A stretch of 64,000 bases of DNA from Actibacterium sp. 188UL27-1 (GTDB lineage: Bacteria > Pseudomonadota > Alphaproteobacteria > Rhodobacterales > Rhodobacteraceae). Shown in pieces: positions 23,339 through 32,623 of this stretch; within the stretch, counting starts at the first letter, position 1, and every line of letters begins with the position of its first letter. Below the pieces are notes generated by a model. It was not told where the DNA came from. It saw only the letters and a program-made list of their open reading frames with translations, and made no database searches. Location: NCBI RefSeq assembly GCF_016901225.1, contig NZ_JAFEUL010000001.1:238773-302772 (forward strand), given 5' to 3'. A program made the translations under genes and the position numbers.

Positions 23339-24822
23339 TACTTCTTCTTGCCGAACCCGCTAAGGCCCGGGGGCAACTGCATGCCGCCCCCAAGGCCGGG
23401 CAACATGCCCTTGGGGGGCGAAATGCCCTTTGGCAGGGCGCCTTGGGCTGCGGCAAGCTCTGCCGGGTCGGGCCCGCCTTTGCCCATCAGACCTGACATC
23501 ATGCCCTTGAGCATGCCGCGCTTGCCCATCTTCTTCATCATGTCCGACATCTGGCGGTGCTGTTTCAGCAGCTTGTTGAGCTCGCTCACCTCCATCCCCG
23601 CGCCCCGGGCGATGCGTTTCTTGCGGCTTGCCTGGAGGATCTGGGGCGCGGCGCGCTCCTTTTTGGTCATCGAGTTGATCAGCGCGATCTGGCGTTTGAT
23701 GATGCTGTCATCAAAACCCGCTTCATCCATCTGCTTTTGCATCTTGCCCATGCCAGGCATCATGCCCATCAGCCCTTCCATGCCGCCCATCTTCATCATC
23801 TGTTCCAGCTGGCTGCGCAGATCGTTCATGTTGAACTGACCCTTCTGGAAGCGCTTCATCATGCGCTCGGCCTGTTCGGCCTCGATGGTTTCCTGCGCCT
23901 TTTCCACCAGGGAGACGATGTCGCCCATGCCCAGGATGCGGCCCGCGATCCGGTCCGGGTGGAATTCTTCGATCGCGTCCATCTTTTCGCCCAGGCCCAC
24001 GAATTTGATGGGCTGGCCGGTGACCGCGCGCATGGAGAGCGCCGCCCCGCCGCGCCCATCCCCATCCATCCGGGTCAGGACCACACCGGAAATGCCGATG
24101 CGCTGGTCGAAGTTTTCTGCCGTGTTCACCGCGTCTTGACCCGTCAGGCCGTCGACGACCAGGAGCGTCTCGCGCGGGTTTGCAACGTCGCGCACCGCCT
24201 CGACCTGTTGCATCAACTCTTCATCGATGGACAGGCGGCCCGCCGTGTCGAGCATGTAAACGTCATAACCGCCCATTGTGGCCTGCTGTTTGGCGCGTTT
24301 GGCGATGGCGACGGGATCCTGACCCTTGACGATGGGCAACGTGTCGACGCCGATCTGGGTGCCGAGGATGGCCAGTTGTTCCATCGCCGCGGGGCGGTTG
24401 ACGTCAAGGGACGCCATTAGGATGCGCTTGCCATTTCGCTCCGTCAGGCGCTTGGCGAGTTTGGCGGTGGTCGTAGTCTTACCGGAGCCCTGAAGACCCA
24501 CCATCAGGATCGGCGCTGGCGGGTTATCGACCTTGAGCGCGCCCGGATCCTGATCGTCACCGGCCAGAACATGAACCAGTTCGTCGTGGACGATCTTCAC
24601 CACCTGCTGGCCCGGTGTGACGGATTTGGTGACCGCCTGTCCGGTGGCCTTTTCCTGGACCGCCTTGACGAAATCGCGCGCGACGGGGAGGGAGACATCG
24701 GCCTCCAACAGCGCCACGCGGACCTCGCGCAGGGCGGTTTTGACGTCATCCTGGCTGAGCGCGCCCTGCTTGGTCAGCCGGTCGAAGACACCGGACAGGC
24801 GTTCGGACAGATTTTCAAACAT
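23338..24822 (-). CDS. ffh: Signal recognition particle protein Ffh (SRP54)
   Basis: 494 residues. N domain 1-~90, then the G domain with G1 GLQGSGKTT at 109-117, DTAGR, and the TRMDGDGRGGAAL motif, then a methionine-rich M domain from ~330 (MKMGGMEGLMGMMPGMGKMQKQMD) that binds signal peptides and 4.5S RNA. The tail is Gly/Pro-rich. The ATG follows AAAGGAG. It targets inner-membrane proteins with FtsY. It heads a long minus-strand run of overlapping genes. Confidence 0.98.
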   Translation of the reverse strand: MFENLSERLSGVFDRLTKQGALSQDDVKTALREVRVALLEADVSLPVARDFVKAVQEKATGQAVTKSVTPGQQVVKIVHDELVHVLAGDDQDPGALKVDNPPAPILMVGLQGSGKTTTTAKLAKRLTERNGKRILMASLDVNRPAAMEQLAILGTQIGVDTLPIVKGQDPVAIAKRAKQQATMGGYDVYMLDTAGRLSIDEELMQQVEAVRDVANPRETLLVVDGLTGQDAVNTAENFDQRIGISGVVLTRMDGDGRGGAALSMRAVTGQPIKFVGLGEKMDAIEEFHPDRIAGRILGMGDIVSLVEKAQETIEAEQAERMMKRFQKGQFNMNDLRSQLEQMMKMGGMEGLMGMMPGMGKMQKQMDEAGFDDSIIKRQIALINSMTKKERAAPQILQASRKKRIARGAGMEVSELNKLLKQHRQMSDMMKKMGKRGMLKGMMSGLMGKGGPDPAELAAAQGALPKGISPPKGMLPGLGGGMQLPPGLSGFGKKK

Positions 24823-25002
24823 GGCCGGGCTCCTTTGCGCCGTTGTTTCGGTTGGCCTGACATATAAGCGGTCAGGATCGGAAAAGCACGAGCGCCCCCG
24901 TGGGCGCGACGCGCTGACGGAGGGCGATCCTGCATATGATCAGGACCGGATTGCTGTCGCGATCCGGAATATGTCACGGGGTAGGAGCTGTTTCGGGCCG
25001 AG

Positions 25003-26310
25003 TCAAGTATGGTTGGCTTTGGGAGTGCCTCCGGCGGGGATATTTATGGACACATGATTGGGGGCCGTGAGCGCGTCGATCAGTATCTGGCGCGCATTGG
25101 CCCAGGCGCCGGCGCTGCTTTGGGCATAGGCGTCCAGGCCGGGGGCGGAGTTAATCTCCAGAAGCGTTGGCTGGGTCAGGCGCTCTGCCATCAGGTCTAC
25201 ACCTGCTAGACGCAATCTGAGGGTATCGGCGGCCCGGATTGCCACTTCGGCGGCAGTTTGCGGCAGTTGGTCTGTCAGGTCGGTCAAGGTGCCGCCGGTT
25301 GAGAGGTTCGCGTTGGGCAGTAGAGCGACCGTCTGGTCAGAATGTGGGATGTCGTCCAATGTGAGTTTCGCGGCAGTCAGACTGCGGACCAAGCGTGGAT
25401 CGGTTGAGGCGATGCGACGACCACGCCCGGTTTGGGACAACGCGTCCAGCTTCGTTGCGATCAGATCTGCGACCGAAGAGGTCCCATCGCCTGTGATCGT
25501 CAGGGACGCGCGGCGATAGGCGGCCCGAACCCGGCCATCCAGGACGAGCAGTCGGTAGTCGGCGCCGGGTATGGCGGCCTCAATACGGGCATGGGTCGTA
25601 TGGCTCAGAAGGTCTGCCACGTCTGCTTGTAGATCCTTGGGGTTGTTGGCGCAGGTGACATCGGCGCCTTCCGCCCCCTTGTTCGGTTTGACGAAAACGG
25701 GATAGCCGTGGGTTTCGGCAAAGGTCTGGGCGGTTTTGTCTGGGGGCAGAGCGCGGGCGGCTGCAGGTGATTTCAGGGCAAGCCCACGGCGGAACCGATC
25801 GCTGACGATGAGGCATCCCGGGGCGGTCGGCAAACCCGCGGCGGCAAGTCGGTTGGCTGTGTAAGTCTTGTCCGCTGCCAAAGCGGATGCGGCATCCGCA
25901 TTCACGGACAGGGCGTTGCCGACGAACACTCTTCTTGTGTTGCTGTGGTGGATTTCGCCGATATGCCGGTAGGTGGGTTCGATGAGAACACTGGCATTCA
26001 GGCTCACGGTTGCCTCGGCCAAAAGATGCAGAAACGGGCGGTCGGTTTCAGTCGGAATGAGGGGTTGCAGCACGGCGGTCTCGGATGTCGAAATTTGCTG
26101 GGGCAGGATTGCGCCAAAGGCGAGCGGGGCACAATGGGCGACATTCGCGGCCCTGGTTTTCAAACCTATCAGGTTTGGGCGCGGGGTATCCCAAGCACAG
26201 CCAGGCCAGTGCGGGTTGATCACCGGACATCGCTGGGCAGCTCCGTCCAAATTTCGGGGTGCCGACGGTTGTAACCGCCGCGCGGCACGCGCGGCGGCCG
26301 GGCCCAACAC
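25003..26310 (-). CDS. Stand-alone ATP-grasp ligase, cyanophycin-synthetase-like domain
   Basis: Up to 435 residues. The ATP-grasp core has LAADKTYTANRLAAAGLPTAPG (~165-185), the FVKPNKGAEGADV lysine strand (~225), DYRLLVLDGRVRAAYRR (~265), GDGTSSVADLI (~290) and the Mg-binding LLEINSAPGLDAYAQ (~405). The order and the GDGTSSVADLI element are those of the ATP-grasp half of cyanophycin synthetase and bifunctional GshF, but no Mur-ligase half is present, and no glutamate-cysteine ligase. Such enzymes join a carboxylate to an amine via acyl phosphate; the substrate is unknown. The start is uncertain: GTG at 26310, or GTG at 26223, which begins nearer the folded part. Confidence 0.75.
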   Translation of the reverse strand: MLGPAAARAARRLQPSAPRNLDGAAQRCPVINPHWPGCAWDTPRPNLIGLKTRAANVAHCAPLAFGAILPQQISTSETAVLQPLIPTETDRPFLHLLAEATVSLNASVLIEPTYRHIGEIHHSNTRRVFVGNALSVNADAASALAADKTYTANRLAAAGLPTAPGCLIVSDRFRRGLALKSPAAARALPPDKTAQTFAETHGYPVFVKPNKGAEGADVTCANNPKDLQADVADLLSHTTHARIEAAIPGADYRLLVLDGRVRAAYRRASLTITGDGTSSVADLIATKLDALSQTGRGRRIASTDPRLVRSLTAAKLTLDDIPHSDQTVALLPNANLSTGGTLTDLTDQLPQTAAEVAIRAADTLRLRLAGVDLMAERLTQPTLLEINSAPGLDAYAQSSAGAWANARQILIDALTAPNHVSINIPAGGTPKANHT

Positions 26311-26384
26311 CTGATGAGGCCGACAGGCCGAGGGAAGGGGGCGGGAGCGCCACCGGTCGGGATCAGCGCGAGGCAGATCGATCC

Positions 26385-27335
26385 TTAAGCCGCATTGTCA
26401 GCCGGCGTGCTGGTGGTTAGCGCCAGGAACACGTCTTCCAGATCGGGTTCTTCGCTCGTTACATCGCTGATGCGGATCCCGGCGGCACGGACAGCATCCA
26501 GGATCGCATCGGCAGAGATCTCACTGCGCCGATAAGCAAAGGCCAGCACGCCACCTGGCCTGCGGGTCAGGTCAACCCCTGCGGGCAGGCCGATGGCAGG
26601 CGCGTCGCCGTCTGGAGTGATGACGAGCGTCTTTGCGTCAAGACGCCCGACCAGTGTGCTGGTCCTGTCCCGGGCGATGACCTCCCCGTGGTTCACAATG
26701 GCGATCTCGTCACACATCTCCTCGGCTTCTTCCAGGTAATGGGTCGTCAGAATGATCGTCGTGCCATGCTCTTCATTCATGCGGCGCACATTGGCCCACA
26801 GCATTTGGCGCAGTTCGATATCCACCCCGGCGGTTGGTTCATCCAGCACCAGCACGCGGGGCGAATGGACCAGCGCCTTGCCCAACAGCAGTCGCCGTCG
26901 CATCCCGCCCGACAGGGAGCGGGCATAGGCATCCGCCTTGTCCGACAGGCCGATCATCTCAAGGATCTCGTCGGTGCGGCGGTTTGCCCGCGGGATACCG
27001 TAAAGACCGGCCTGAACCTCAAGGGCAGCCCGGGGGGTGAAGAATGCGTCGAGGTTCAGTTCCTGTGGCATCACCCCAATGGCCGCCCGGCTTTGACGCG
27101 GGTTCACGTCTTGATCAAACCCCCAGATCTGCACCGTTCCGGCAGTTTTGCGCACCAGACCGGCCAAAATGTTTATCAGGGTAGATTTGCCGGCACCGTT
27201 GGGGCCCAACAGGCCAAAAATGCTGCCAGCCGGGATGGCAAGGTCAATACCTTTCAACGCCTCCTTGGTTGGGGCGTTTCCTTGCGCGGCGTAGGTTTTG
27301 CGCAGGCCGTCGATTTGGATAGCGGTATCGCCCAT
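26385..27335 (-). CDS. ABC transporter ATP-binding protein (orphan, DrrA-like)
   Basis: 316 residues from the ATG at 27335. Walker A GPNGAGKST at 44-52, Q-loop MPQELNL, signature LSGGM at 141-145, Walker B VLVLDEPTAGVD at 161-172, H-loop THYLEEAE, then a ~80-residue C-terminal domain as in DrrA/CcmA-type exporters. No permease gene is adjacent on either side, so its membrane partner must be elsewhere or lost. Confidence 0.88.
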   Translation of the reverse strand: MGDTAIQIDGLRKTYAAQGNAPTKEALKGIDLAIPAGSIFGLLGPNGAGKSTLINILAGLVRKTAGTVQIWGFDQDVNPRQSRAAIGVMPQELNLDAFFTPRAALEVQAGLYGIPRANRRTDEILEMIGLSDKADAYARSLSGGMRRRLLLGKALVHSPRVLVLDEPTAGVDIELRQMLWANVRRMNEEHGTTIILTTHYLEEAEEMCDEIAIVNHGEVIARDRTSTLVGRLDAKTLVITPDGDAPAIGLPAGVDLTRRPGGVLAFAYRRSEISADAILDAVRAAGIRISDVTSEEPDLEDVFLALTTSTPADNAA

Positions 27336-27430
27336 GGGGATGTCCTTTGGCCTTGTCCGCCCACACCGGATCGGTATTCTGACCCCAAATAGGCCGCCCG
27401 CCCGGGCGCGGCAACCAAGAAGGCCGGACC

Positions 27431-27619
27431 ATGACTGCGGACATACCTGAAACCAAGATTGTCGACCGCTACCGGATCTCCTGCGATGGTGGTGAAGGGG
27501 CGTTGGGCCATCCGCGCGTCTGGTTGCAGATCCCCGAAGACCGCGGCTGGGTAAGATGTGGGTACTGCGATGCCCGCTATATCCACAGGGACTATGTGGA
27601 AGAGCAGGCGGAAAGCTGA
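27431..27619 (+). CDS. Zinc-finger domain protein (zf-CHCC, NDUFS6-like)
   Basis: 62 residues. RYRISCDGGEGALGHPRVWLQIPEDRGWVRCGYCDARYIH carries the C-x8-H...C-x2-C ligand set of the zf-CHCC family. In alphaproteobacteria these are homologues of the complex I accessory subunit NDUFS6. Divergent from the ABC ATPase with ~95 bases between starts. Confidence 0.88.
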   Translation: MTADIPETKIVDRYRISCDGGEGALGHPRVWLQIPEDRGWVRCGYCDARYIHRDYVEEQAES

Positions 27620-27645
27620 TTAGCTCCCCGTCCGCAACATGATCG

Positions 27646-28746
27646 TCATCCTTGATCCGGTGCCACCAGAGCCGCGCCAGAAGCCTTCCAACCCTTGATG
27701 CTTTGCGGGTAGAGCTTGACGTTGTCGATGCCGGAAACCTCCGATGCATAAAACCAGCTCAGCGCGCCCAATTCCCCGGTATTGCAAAAGCTCACCACGG
27801 GCTGGGACTGCCAATTCACTGGCTGACCCTTCATCATCGAAAGGATGGCCCAGGCTTCGGGCGTGTTGCCCGAGGCGCCGTGGGTCTGGTCGATCGGTCC
27901 ATTCAAGGCGCCAGGCAGGGTGGTCGCCTGGCCCGCAGTGGCGCTAAACATCTTGGAAGGTCGAGCATCCAGCAACTGGCCGGGCTGGCTGCCGGTGACG
28001 AGCCCTTGGACATCGGACTGGGACGCGTACCACTGATCCGACATTGTCAGGTCGGCTGTGTAGCGTTGCGAGGGCCGCAAATTGATCTGTGTGCCGTCCA
28101 ATGCGCTGAACCCGCCGGGCAACAGCGCCAATCGCGTGGCTCCCACTGATTTCAGAACCCAGTAAACGTAAGCCGCACGCCCGGTATCGAAGGCCGCAGC
28201 CGAGCCATGGAGGATCACAATCGGTTCATTCAGGCGCAGTCCGGCCGCGCCAATCGTCTGGCTGAGTTCGGCATCCGTTGGGGGTTGACCGGGATTGTCC
28301 CGTGGGCCCCGCCAGGCGCCATAGGGAATGTTGATGGTGCCGGGGAGCGCCCCTTTGGCGCGCGCCTTGTCAGACCGGATATCCAGGATCTGAACAGCAC
28401 CATAGGCGGCCAGATCGCCCAATTTTTCAGGGTTAACCAAAACGCTCCAACGCTCATGTTCACGGTTGGACATGTTCGCAAAGGCAACGGTTTCCACTTT
28501 TTCCACGGGCATATCGAGGCATGGCAGATCAATCATCGTGCCAACCCGGACCAGATCCGGGTTTTCACCCAGTGTCGTAAAGTTCGCCTGAAAAATCGTT
28601 TGGTAATGGGATCGGTCACCGTAAGCCGCAGTCGCCACCGATCCGAGTGTATCGCCCGGCTCAATCCGATACGTCTGCCCGCAAATTTGCGCTGCTGAGA
28701 TGGTGCCAAACGATATCAGAATAAACCCCAAAATAAATGCGCGCAT
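27646..28746 (-). CDS. Periplasmic LysM plus tandem rhodanese-domain protein
   Basis: 366 residues from the ATG at 28746, which gives a signal peptide (MRAFILGFILISFGTISAAQI); a longer frame upstream has a poor leader. Residues ~22-80 form a LysM-like module (YRIEPGDTLGSVATAAYG...IFQANF...VRVGTMIDLP). Two rhodanese-like domains follow (~115-215 and ~235-365). The first has HGSAAAFDTGRA where the active-site cysteine loop should be, so it is likely inactive. The second has FCNTGELGAL with Cys321. Possibly an exported sulfurtransferase tethered to cell wall. Confidence 0.78.
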   Translation of the reverse strand: MRAFILGFILISFGTISAAQICGQTYRIEPGDTLGSVATAAYGDRSHYQTIFQANFTTLGENPDLVRVGTMIDLPCLDMPVEKVETVAFANMSNREHERWSVLVNPEKLGDLAAYGAVQILDIRSDKARAKGALPGTINIPYGAWRGPRDNPGQPPTDAELSQTIGAAGLRLNEPIVILHGSAAAFDTGRAAYVYWVLKSVGATRLALLPGGFSALDGTQINLRPSQRYTADLTMSDQWYASQSDVQGLVTGSQPGQLLDARPSKMFSATAGQATTLPGALNGPIDQTHGASGNTPEAWAILSMMKGQPVNWQSQPVVSFCNTGELGALSWFYASEVSGIDNVKLYPQSIKGWKASGAALVAPDQG

Positions 28747-28975
28747 CACCAACCCCAAACTTTCGTCTTCAGAATACCATAAAGATGACACAAAGTATTA
28801 TGGTGATTCTGCAAATTCTTTTGCGTGAAAAAACCGTTTTTACCACTCAATACCCCATGCCGTACGGCAGATCTGTCAGGAGCGAGGACCGTGGCCGTCG
28901 ATTGCGTGCCAACCGGTGTGGTCAATTCCGTGCCAGTTGGCCTATCTTGCCCGTGACAACAACGGGGTGGGTCAT

Positions 28976-31777
28976 ATGGGCGAAACGGGTTTCGGAAACG
29001 GGCATCATCTGCATCTGATCGATGGCTCGGCCTTTATCTTTCGGGCCTATCACGCCTTGCCGCCGTTGACCCGGAAATCCGATGGGCTGCCGGTGGGGGC
29101 GGTTAGCGGATTTTGCAACATGCTGCAGAAATATGTCGAAGGGAATACCGGCCCCGATGCGCCGACCCATGTGGCGGTGATCTTTGACAAGGGCAGCCAT
29201 ACGTTTCGCAATGACATCTATGACCAGTACAAAGCCAATCGTGAGGCCATGCCCGAGGAGCTGCGCCCCCAGATCCCGCTGACCCGCGATGCCACCCGCG
29301 CCTTCAACATCGCCTGTCAGGAGATCGAGGGATACGAGGCTGACGATATCATCGCCACCCTGGCCGTACAGGCGCGCGAGGCGGGCGGGCGGGTCACCAT
29401 CATCAGTTCGGACAAGGATCTGATGCAGCTGGTCGGCGGCGGGGTCGAAATGCTGGACGCCATGAAGAACAAGCGCATCGGTGTGGAGGAGGTCGAGCAA
29501 AAATTCGGGGTTGGCCCCGACCGCGTCGTTGATGTGCAGGCCCTCGCGGGCGACTCGGTCGATAACGTGCCCGGCGCGCCGGGGATCGGGATCAAGACCG
29601 CAGCCCTGTTGATCAACGAATTTGGCGATCTGGAAAGCCTGCTGGGGCGGACGGGCGAGATCAAACAACCCAAGCGCCGTCAATCGCTGGAAGACAATGC
29701 CGATTTGATCCGCGTCTCGAAACGGCTGGTGCAATTGGATTGCGAGACGCCGCTGGACTTTACCCTTGATGATTTGGAGGTGCGCGACCCGGAGCCCGGG
29801 CCTTTGATGGACTTCCTGAACCTCATGGAATTCCGCACCCTGACCCGCCGCATCGGGGAGATCATGGGGGTGGAGATCCCTGCCATGCCCCAGGTCACTC
29901 CGGCTGCCGCCCCCGAATCCCCTGAACAGCCCCCCTTTGACCGTGACGCCTATGAAACCGTCAGCACGGCGGAGGCGCTGCAGGTCTGGCTCGACCGGAT
30001 CTATGAACGCGGCTGGGTCGCGGTGGACACCGAAACCACCGGCTTGAACGAGATGACGGCGGATCTGGTTGGCATCTGTCTTGCCGTTGAGCCTGGGCAG
30101 GCCTGCTACATCCCGCTGACCCACCGAGCGCAAGGCGGGGATGATCTGTTCGCTGATGCGTCGCTGGCGGAAGGGCAGTTGCCCCTTGAAACCGTTTTGG
30201 AAACACTGACGCCGATGCTGCGGGACCCGTCGATCCTGAAGATCGGGCAGAATATGAAATACGATGCCAAGATCTTTGCCCGGTTGAACATCGACGTGGC
30301 CCCCATCGATGACACGATGCTGATGTCCTATGCCATGCATGGCGGCTTGCATAACCACGGCATGGACACGCTGTCGGACCGCTATCTGAACCACCAGCCG
30401 ATCCCGATCAAAGAGTTGATTGGCTCGGGCAAGTCGCAGATCACCTTCGACCATGTGCCCATTGCCGAGGCCACGAAATATGCAGCTGAGGATGCGGATA
30501 TCACCCTGCGCCTGTGGCAGATGTTCAAACCGCAACTGCATCAGGTGAAGGTCACCACGGTCTATGAGACCCTCGAACGGCCGCTTGTGCCGGTGCTGGC
30601 GCGGATGGAACGCGCAGGCATCAAGGTCGACCGCGATGTGCTGAGCCGCATGTCCAACGCCTTTAGCCAGAAAATGGCCGGTCTGGAGGCGGAGATCCAC
30701 GAACTGGCCGGTGAGGAATTCAAAGTCAGCTCGCCCAAACAGCTGGGCGAGATCCTGTTCGACAAACTCAGCCTGCCCGGCGGCAAGAAGGGAAAGACCG
30801 GGGCCTATGCCACGGGTGCCGATATTCTGGAGGATCTGGCGACCGAGCATGACCTGCCCGGTCGGGTGCTGGACTGGCGGCAGCTGAGCAAGCTGAAATC
30901 AACCTATACCGACGCGCTACAGGACCACATCAATGCCGAAACCGGGCGGGTCCATACGTCCTACTCCATCGCCGGAGCGAACACTGGGCGTCTGGCCTCG
31001 ACCGACCCCAACTTACAAAACATCCCCGTGCGCACGGAAGAGGGCCGACGGATCCGGGAGGCATTTATTGCGGAGCCGGGCAAGGTTCTGGTCTCCCTCG
31101 ACTATAGCCAGATCGAGCTTCGGATCCTGGCCCATATCGCGGGCATCGACGCGCTGAAAAAGGCATTCAGCGAGGGGTTGGACATCCACGCCATGACCGC
31201 GTCCGAGATGTTTGACGTGCCGCTGGACGAGATGACGCCAGAAATCAGGCGCCAGGCGAAGGCGATCAATTTCGGCGTGATCTACGGTATCTCTGGCTTT
31301 GGTCTGGCGCGCAACCTGCGGATCCCGCGGGGCGAGGCGCAGGCCTTTATCGACCGGTATTTCGAACGGTTCCCCGGCATCAAGGATTACATGGACGCCA
31401 CCGTGAAATTCGCCAAGGAGAACGGTCGCGTCGAAACCCTGTTCGGGCGCAAGATCAACACGCCTGAGATCAATGCCAAGGGCCCCGCCGCCGGTTTCGC
31501 CAAGCGCGCCGCAATCAACGCGCCGATCCAGGGCACAGCCGCTGATATCATCCGCCGCGCCATGGTCCGGATGGAAGATGCCATCGCCGATCTGCCCGCC
31601 ACGATGCTGCTACAGGTCCATGACGAACTGATCTTTGAGGTTGAGGAAGACGGGGTTGATGCCACTGTCAAGGCTGTGCGCGATGTTATGGAAGCCGCCG
31701 CTGACCCTGCCGTTCATCTGGATGTGCCCCTCGTCGTCGATGCCGGGCGGGGCGCCAATTGGGCAGAGGCGCATTGA
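28976..31777 (+). CDS. polA: DNA polymerase I
   Basis: 933 residues. Start ATG at 28976, behind a GGGGTGGG stretch, just before the 5' nuclease domain (HLHLIDGSAFIFRAYHALPP). The 5'-3' exonuclease covers ~1-290 with EADDIIATLA. The 3'-5' exonuclease is present, with DTETTGL near 350. Polymerase motifs: A DYSQIELRILAHIAG (~708), B RRQAKAINFGVIYG (~755), C LQVHDELIFEV (~880). All catalytic acids of the three activities are visible. The stop overlaps the ATG of a decayed DUF6985 gene. Confidence 0.97.
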   Translation: MGETGFGNGHHLHLIDGSAFIFRAYHALPPLTRKSDGLPVGAVSGFCNMLQKYVEGNTGPDAPTHVAVIFDKGSHTFRNDIYDQYKANREAMPEELRPQIPLTRDATRAFNIACQEIEGYEADDIIATLAVQAREAGGRVTIISSDKDLMQLVGGGVEMLDAMKNKRIGVEEVEQKFGVGPDRVVDVQALAGDSVDNVPGAPGIGIKTAALLINEFGDLESLLGRTGEIKQPKRRQSLEDNADLIRVSKRLVQLDCETPLDFTLDDLEVRDPEPGPLMDFLNLMEFRTLTRRIGEIMGVEIPAMPQVTPAAAPESPEQPPFDRDAYETVSTAEALQVWLDRIYERGWVAVDTETTGLNEMTADLVGICLAVEPGQACYIPLTHRAQGGDDLFADASLAEGQLPLETVLETLTPMLRDPSILKIGQNMKYDAKIFARLNIDVAPIDDTMLMSYAMHGGLHNHGMDTLSDRYLNHQPIPIKELIGSGKSQITFDHVPIAEATKYAAEDADITLRLWQMFKPQLHQVKVTTVYETLERPLVPVLARMERAGIKVDRDVLSRMSNAFSQKMAGLEAEIHELAGEEFKVSSPKQLGEILFDKLSLPGGKKGKTGAYATGADILEDLATEHDLPGRVLDWRQLSKLKSTYTDALQDHINAETGRVHTSYSIAGANTGRLASTDPNLQNIPVRTEEGRRIREAFIAEPGKVLVSLDYSQIELRILAHIAGIDALKKAFSEGLDIHAMTASEMFDVPLDEMTPEIRRQAKAINFGVIYGISGFGLARNLRIPRGEAQAFIDRYFERFPGIKDYMDATVKFAKENGRVETLFGRKINTPEINAKGPAAGFAKRAAINAPIQGTAADIIRRAMVRMEDAIADLPATMLLQVHDELIFEVEEDGVDATVKAVRDVMEAAADPAVHLDVPLVVDAGRGANWAEAH

Positions 31778-32277
31778 TGACGGATGTTAAGGTGACCCGC
31801 GCTGGCTTTGGCGAGGTGGAGGTCACGCTTAACACCTATGACTTTGACGATGGGCTGCTGCTATCTGGGGCGAAGGCTGCTTTGGCTTCGTTCCTCGCCC
31901 GTGGCGAAGCCGCCAAGTTAGAGGCCACGCGTCACGTTTTTGCGTATGCGCGGGATTTTGGCGACAGCGTCGGATGGTAGGATCTGGGAACGAAGCAACC
32001 CGTCGATCCAGATCAGATCTGGTCCCACGTCCAACCGGGTGGGATTTCTTTGGTCGACCGCGGCCAAAACGCCCCGTGGCATGTCAGCCTGGACTGCAAC
32101 TGCGATTGGGAACAGGAGCATGGCCTGCAACTGGTATGGCTGAAGGGCATGACCCTGGTATAGGTCGGCGCATATGATGGCCATGTCACGAATGAACATG
32201 CCTATGACAACCCTGGCTATCGCGATATCGTCTACAAAGCCTTCGATCCAAAGTGGACCACGCGCCGGGATGGCTGA
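31777..32277 (+). pseudogene. DUF6985-like gene broken by two in-frame stops
   Basis: A 167-codon frame starts at the ATG that overlaps the polA stop and ends at TGA 32277, but is interrupted by TAG at 31978 and TAG at 32161. The reading before, between and after the stops is continuous in one frame and looks like one protein: TLNTYDFDDGLLLSGAKAAL, then DQIWSHVQPGGISLV, CDWEQEHGLQLVW, then VGAYDGHVTNEHAYDNP. This matches the DUF6985 pattern. The second TAG sits where a lysine codon (AAG) would fit. No function is assigned. Confidence 0.75.
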
Positions 32278-32623
32278 CCCTATCCAAACTTGGTAGGAGT
32301 TGCGCGTTTTTGGCTTGGCGTTGGCTCTGCCTCGGGTGGAGGGGGCGACAAGTTGGGGAAATCCGGTGCTCAAGGCCATGGCAAGCTTTGGACATGGTGG
32401 AGCCCCTATGTGGATGCAGCGATCTTTAAGGGTTTGGTCGAAGAGGGCGAGATGCTGATGGCCGCTGACCCGGAAACATTTGTTCTGCAAGATCATTACG
32501 CCTCGCATAGCCTGATCTTTGTTGCAGGCGGCTGGATTGACCAGGACTGGGCGCGCTAGGCTGATCGCGACATGCGGGACATGACGCCGAAACGCGTCTT
32601 GAAAACCTGGGAGGCTGAGCAGA
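32270..32623 (+). pseudogene. MmcQ/YjbR-like gene with stop and frameshifts
   Basis: ATG at 32270 overlaps the end of the DUF6985 gene. It reads MADPIQTW, then TAG at 32294 where glutamine (CAG) fits, then ELRVFGLALALPRVEGATSWGNPVLKA. A frameshift around 32370-32385 leads to GKLWTWWSPYVDAAIF...LMAADPETFVLQDHYASH, and two compensating shifts near 32555 and 32585 lead to MTPKRVLKTWEAEQ. The restored order is that of the MmcQ/YjbR-type fold. It cannot make a normal product. Confidence 0.7.

Noticed and set aside
28922-30850. A 642-residue open frame on the minus strand opposite polA
   Set aside because: polA is certain on the plus strand with all motifs. The opposite frame has no recognisable domain and is an effect of high-GC codon usage.
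31777-32300. Amber (TAG) recoding, since three in-frame TAG codons interrupt the DUF6985 and MmcQ-like genes
   Set aside because: Frameshifts and a TAA in the same run show ordinary decay. No suppressor tRNA is seen, and intact genes nearby end normally.
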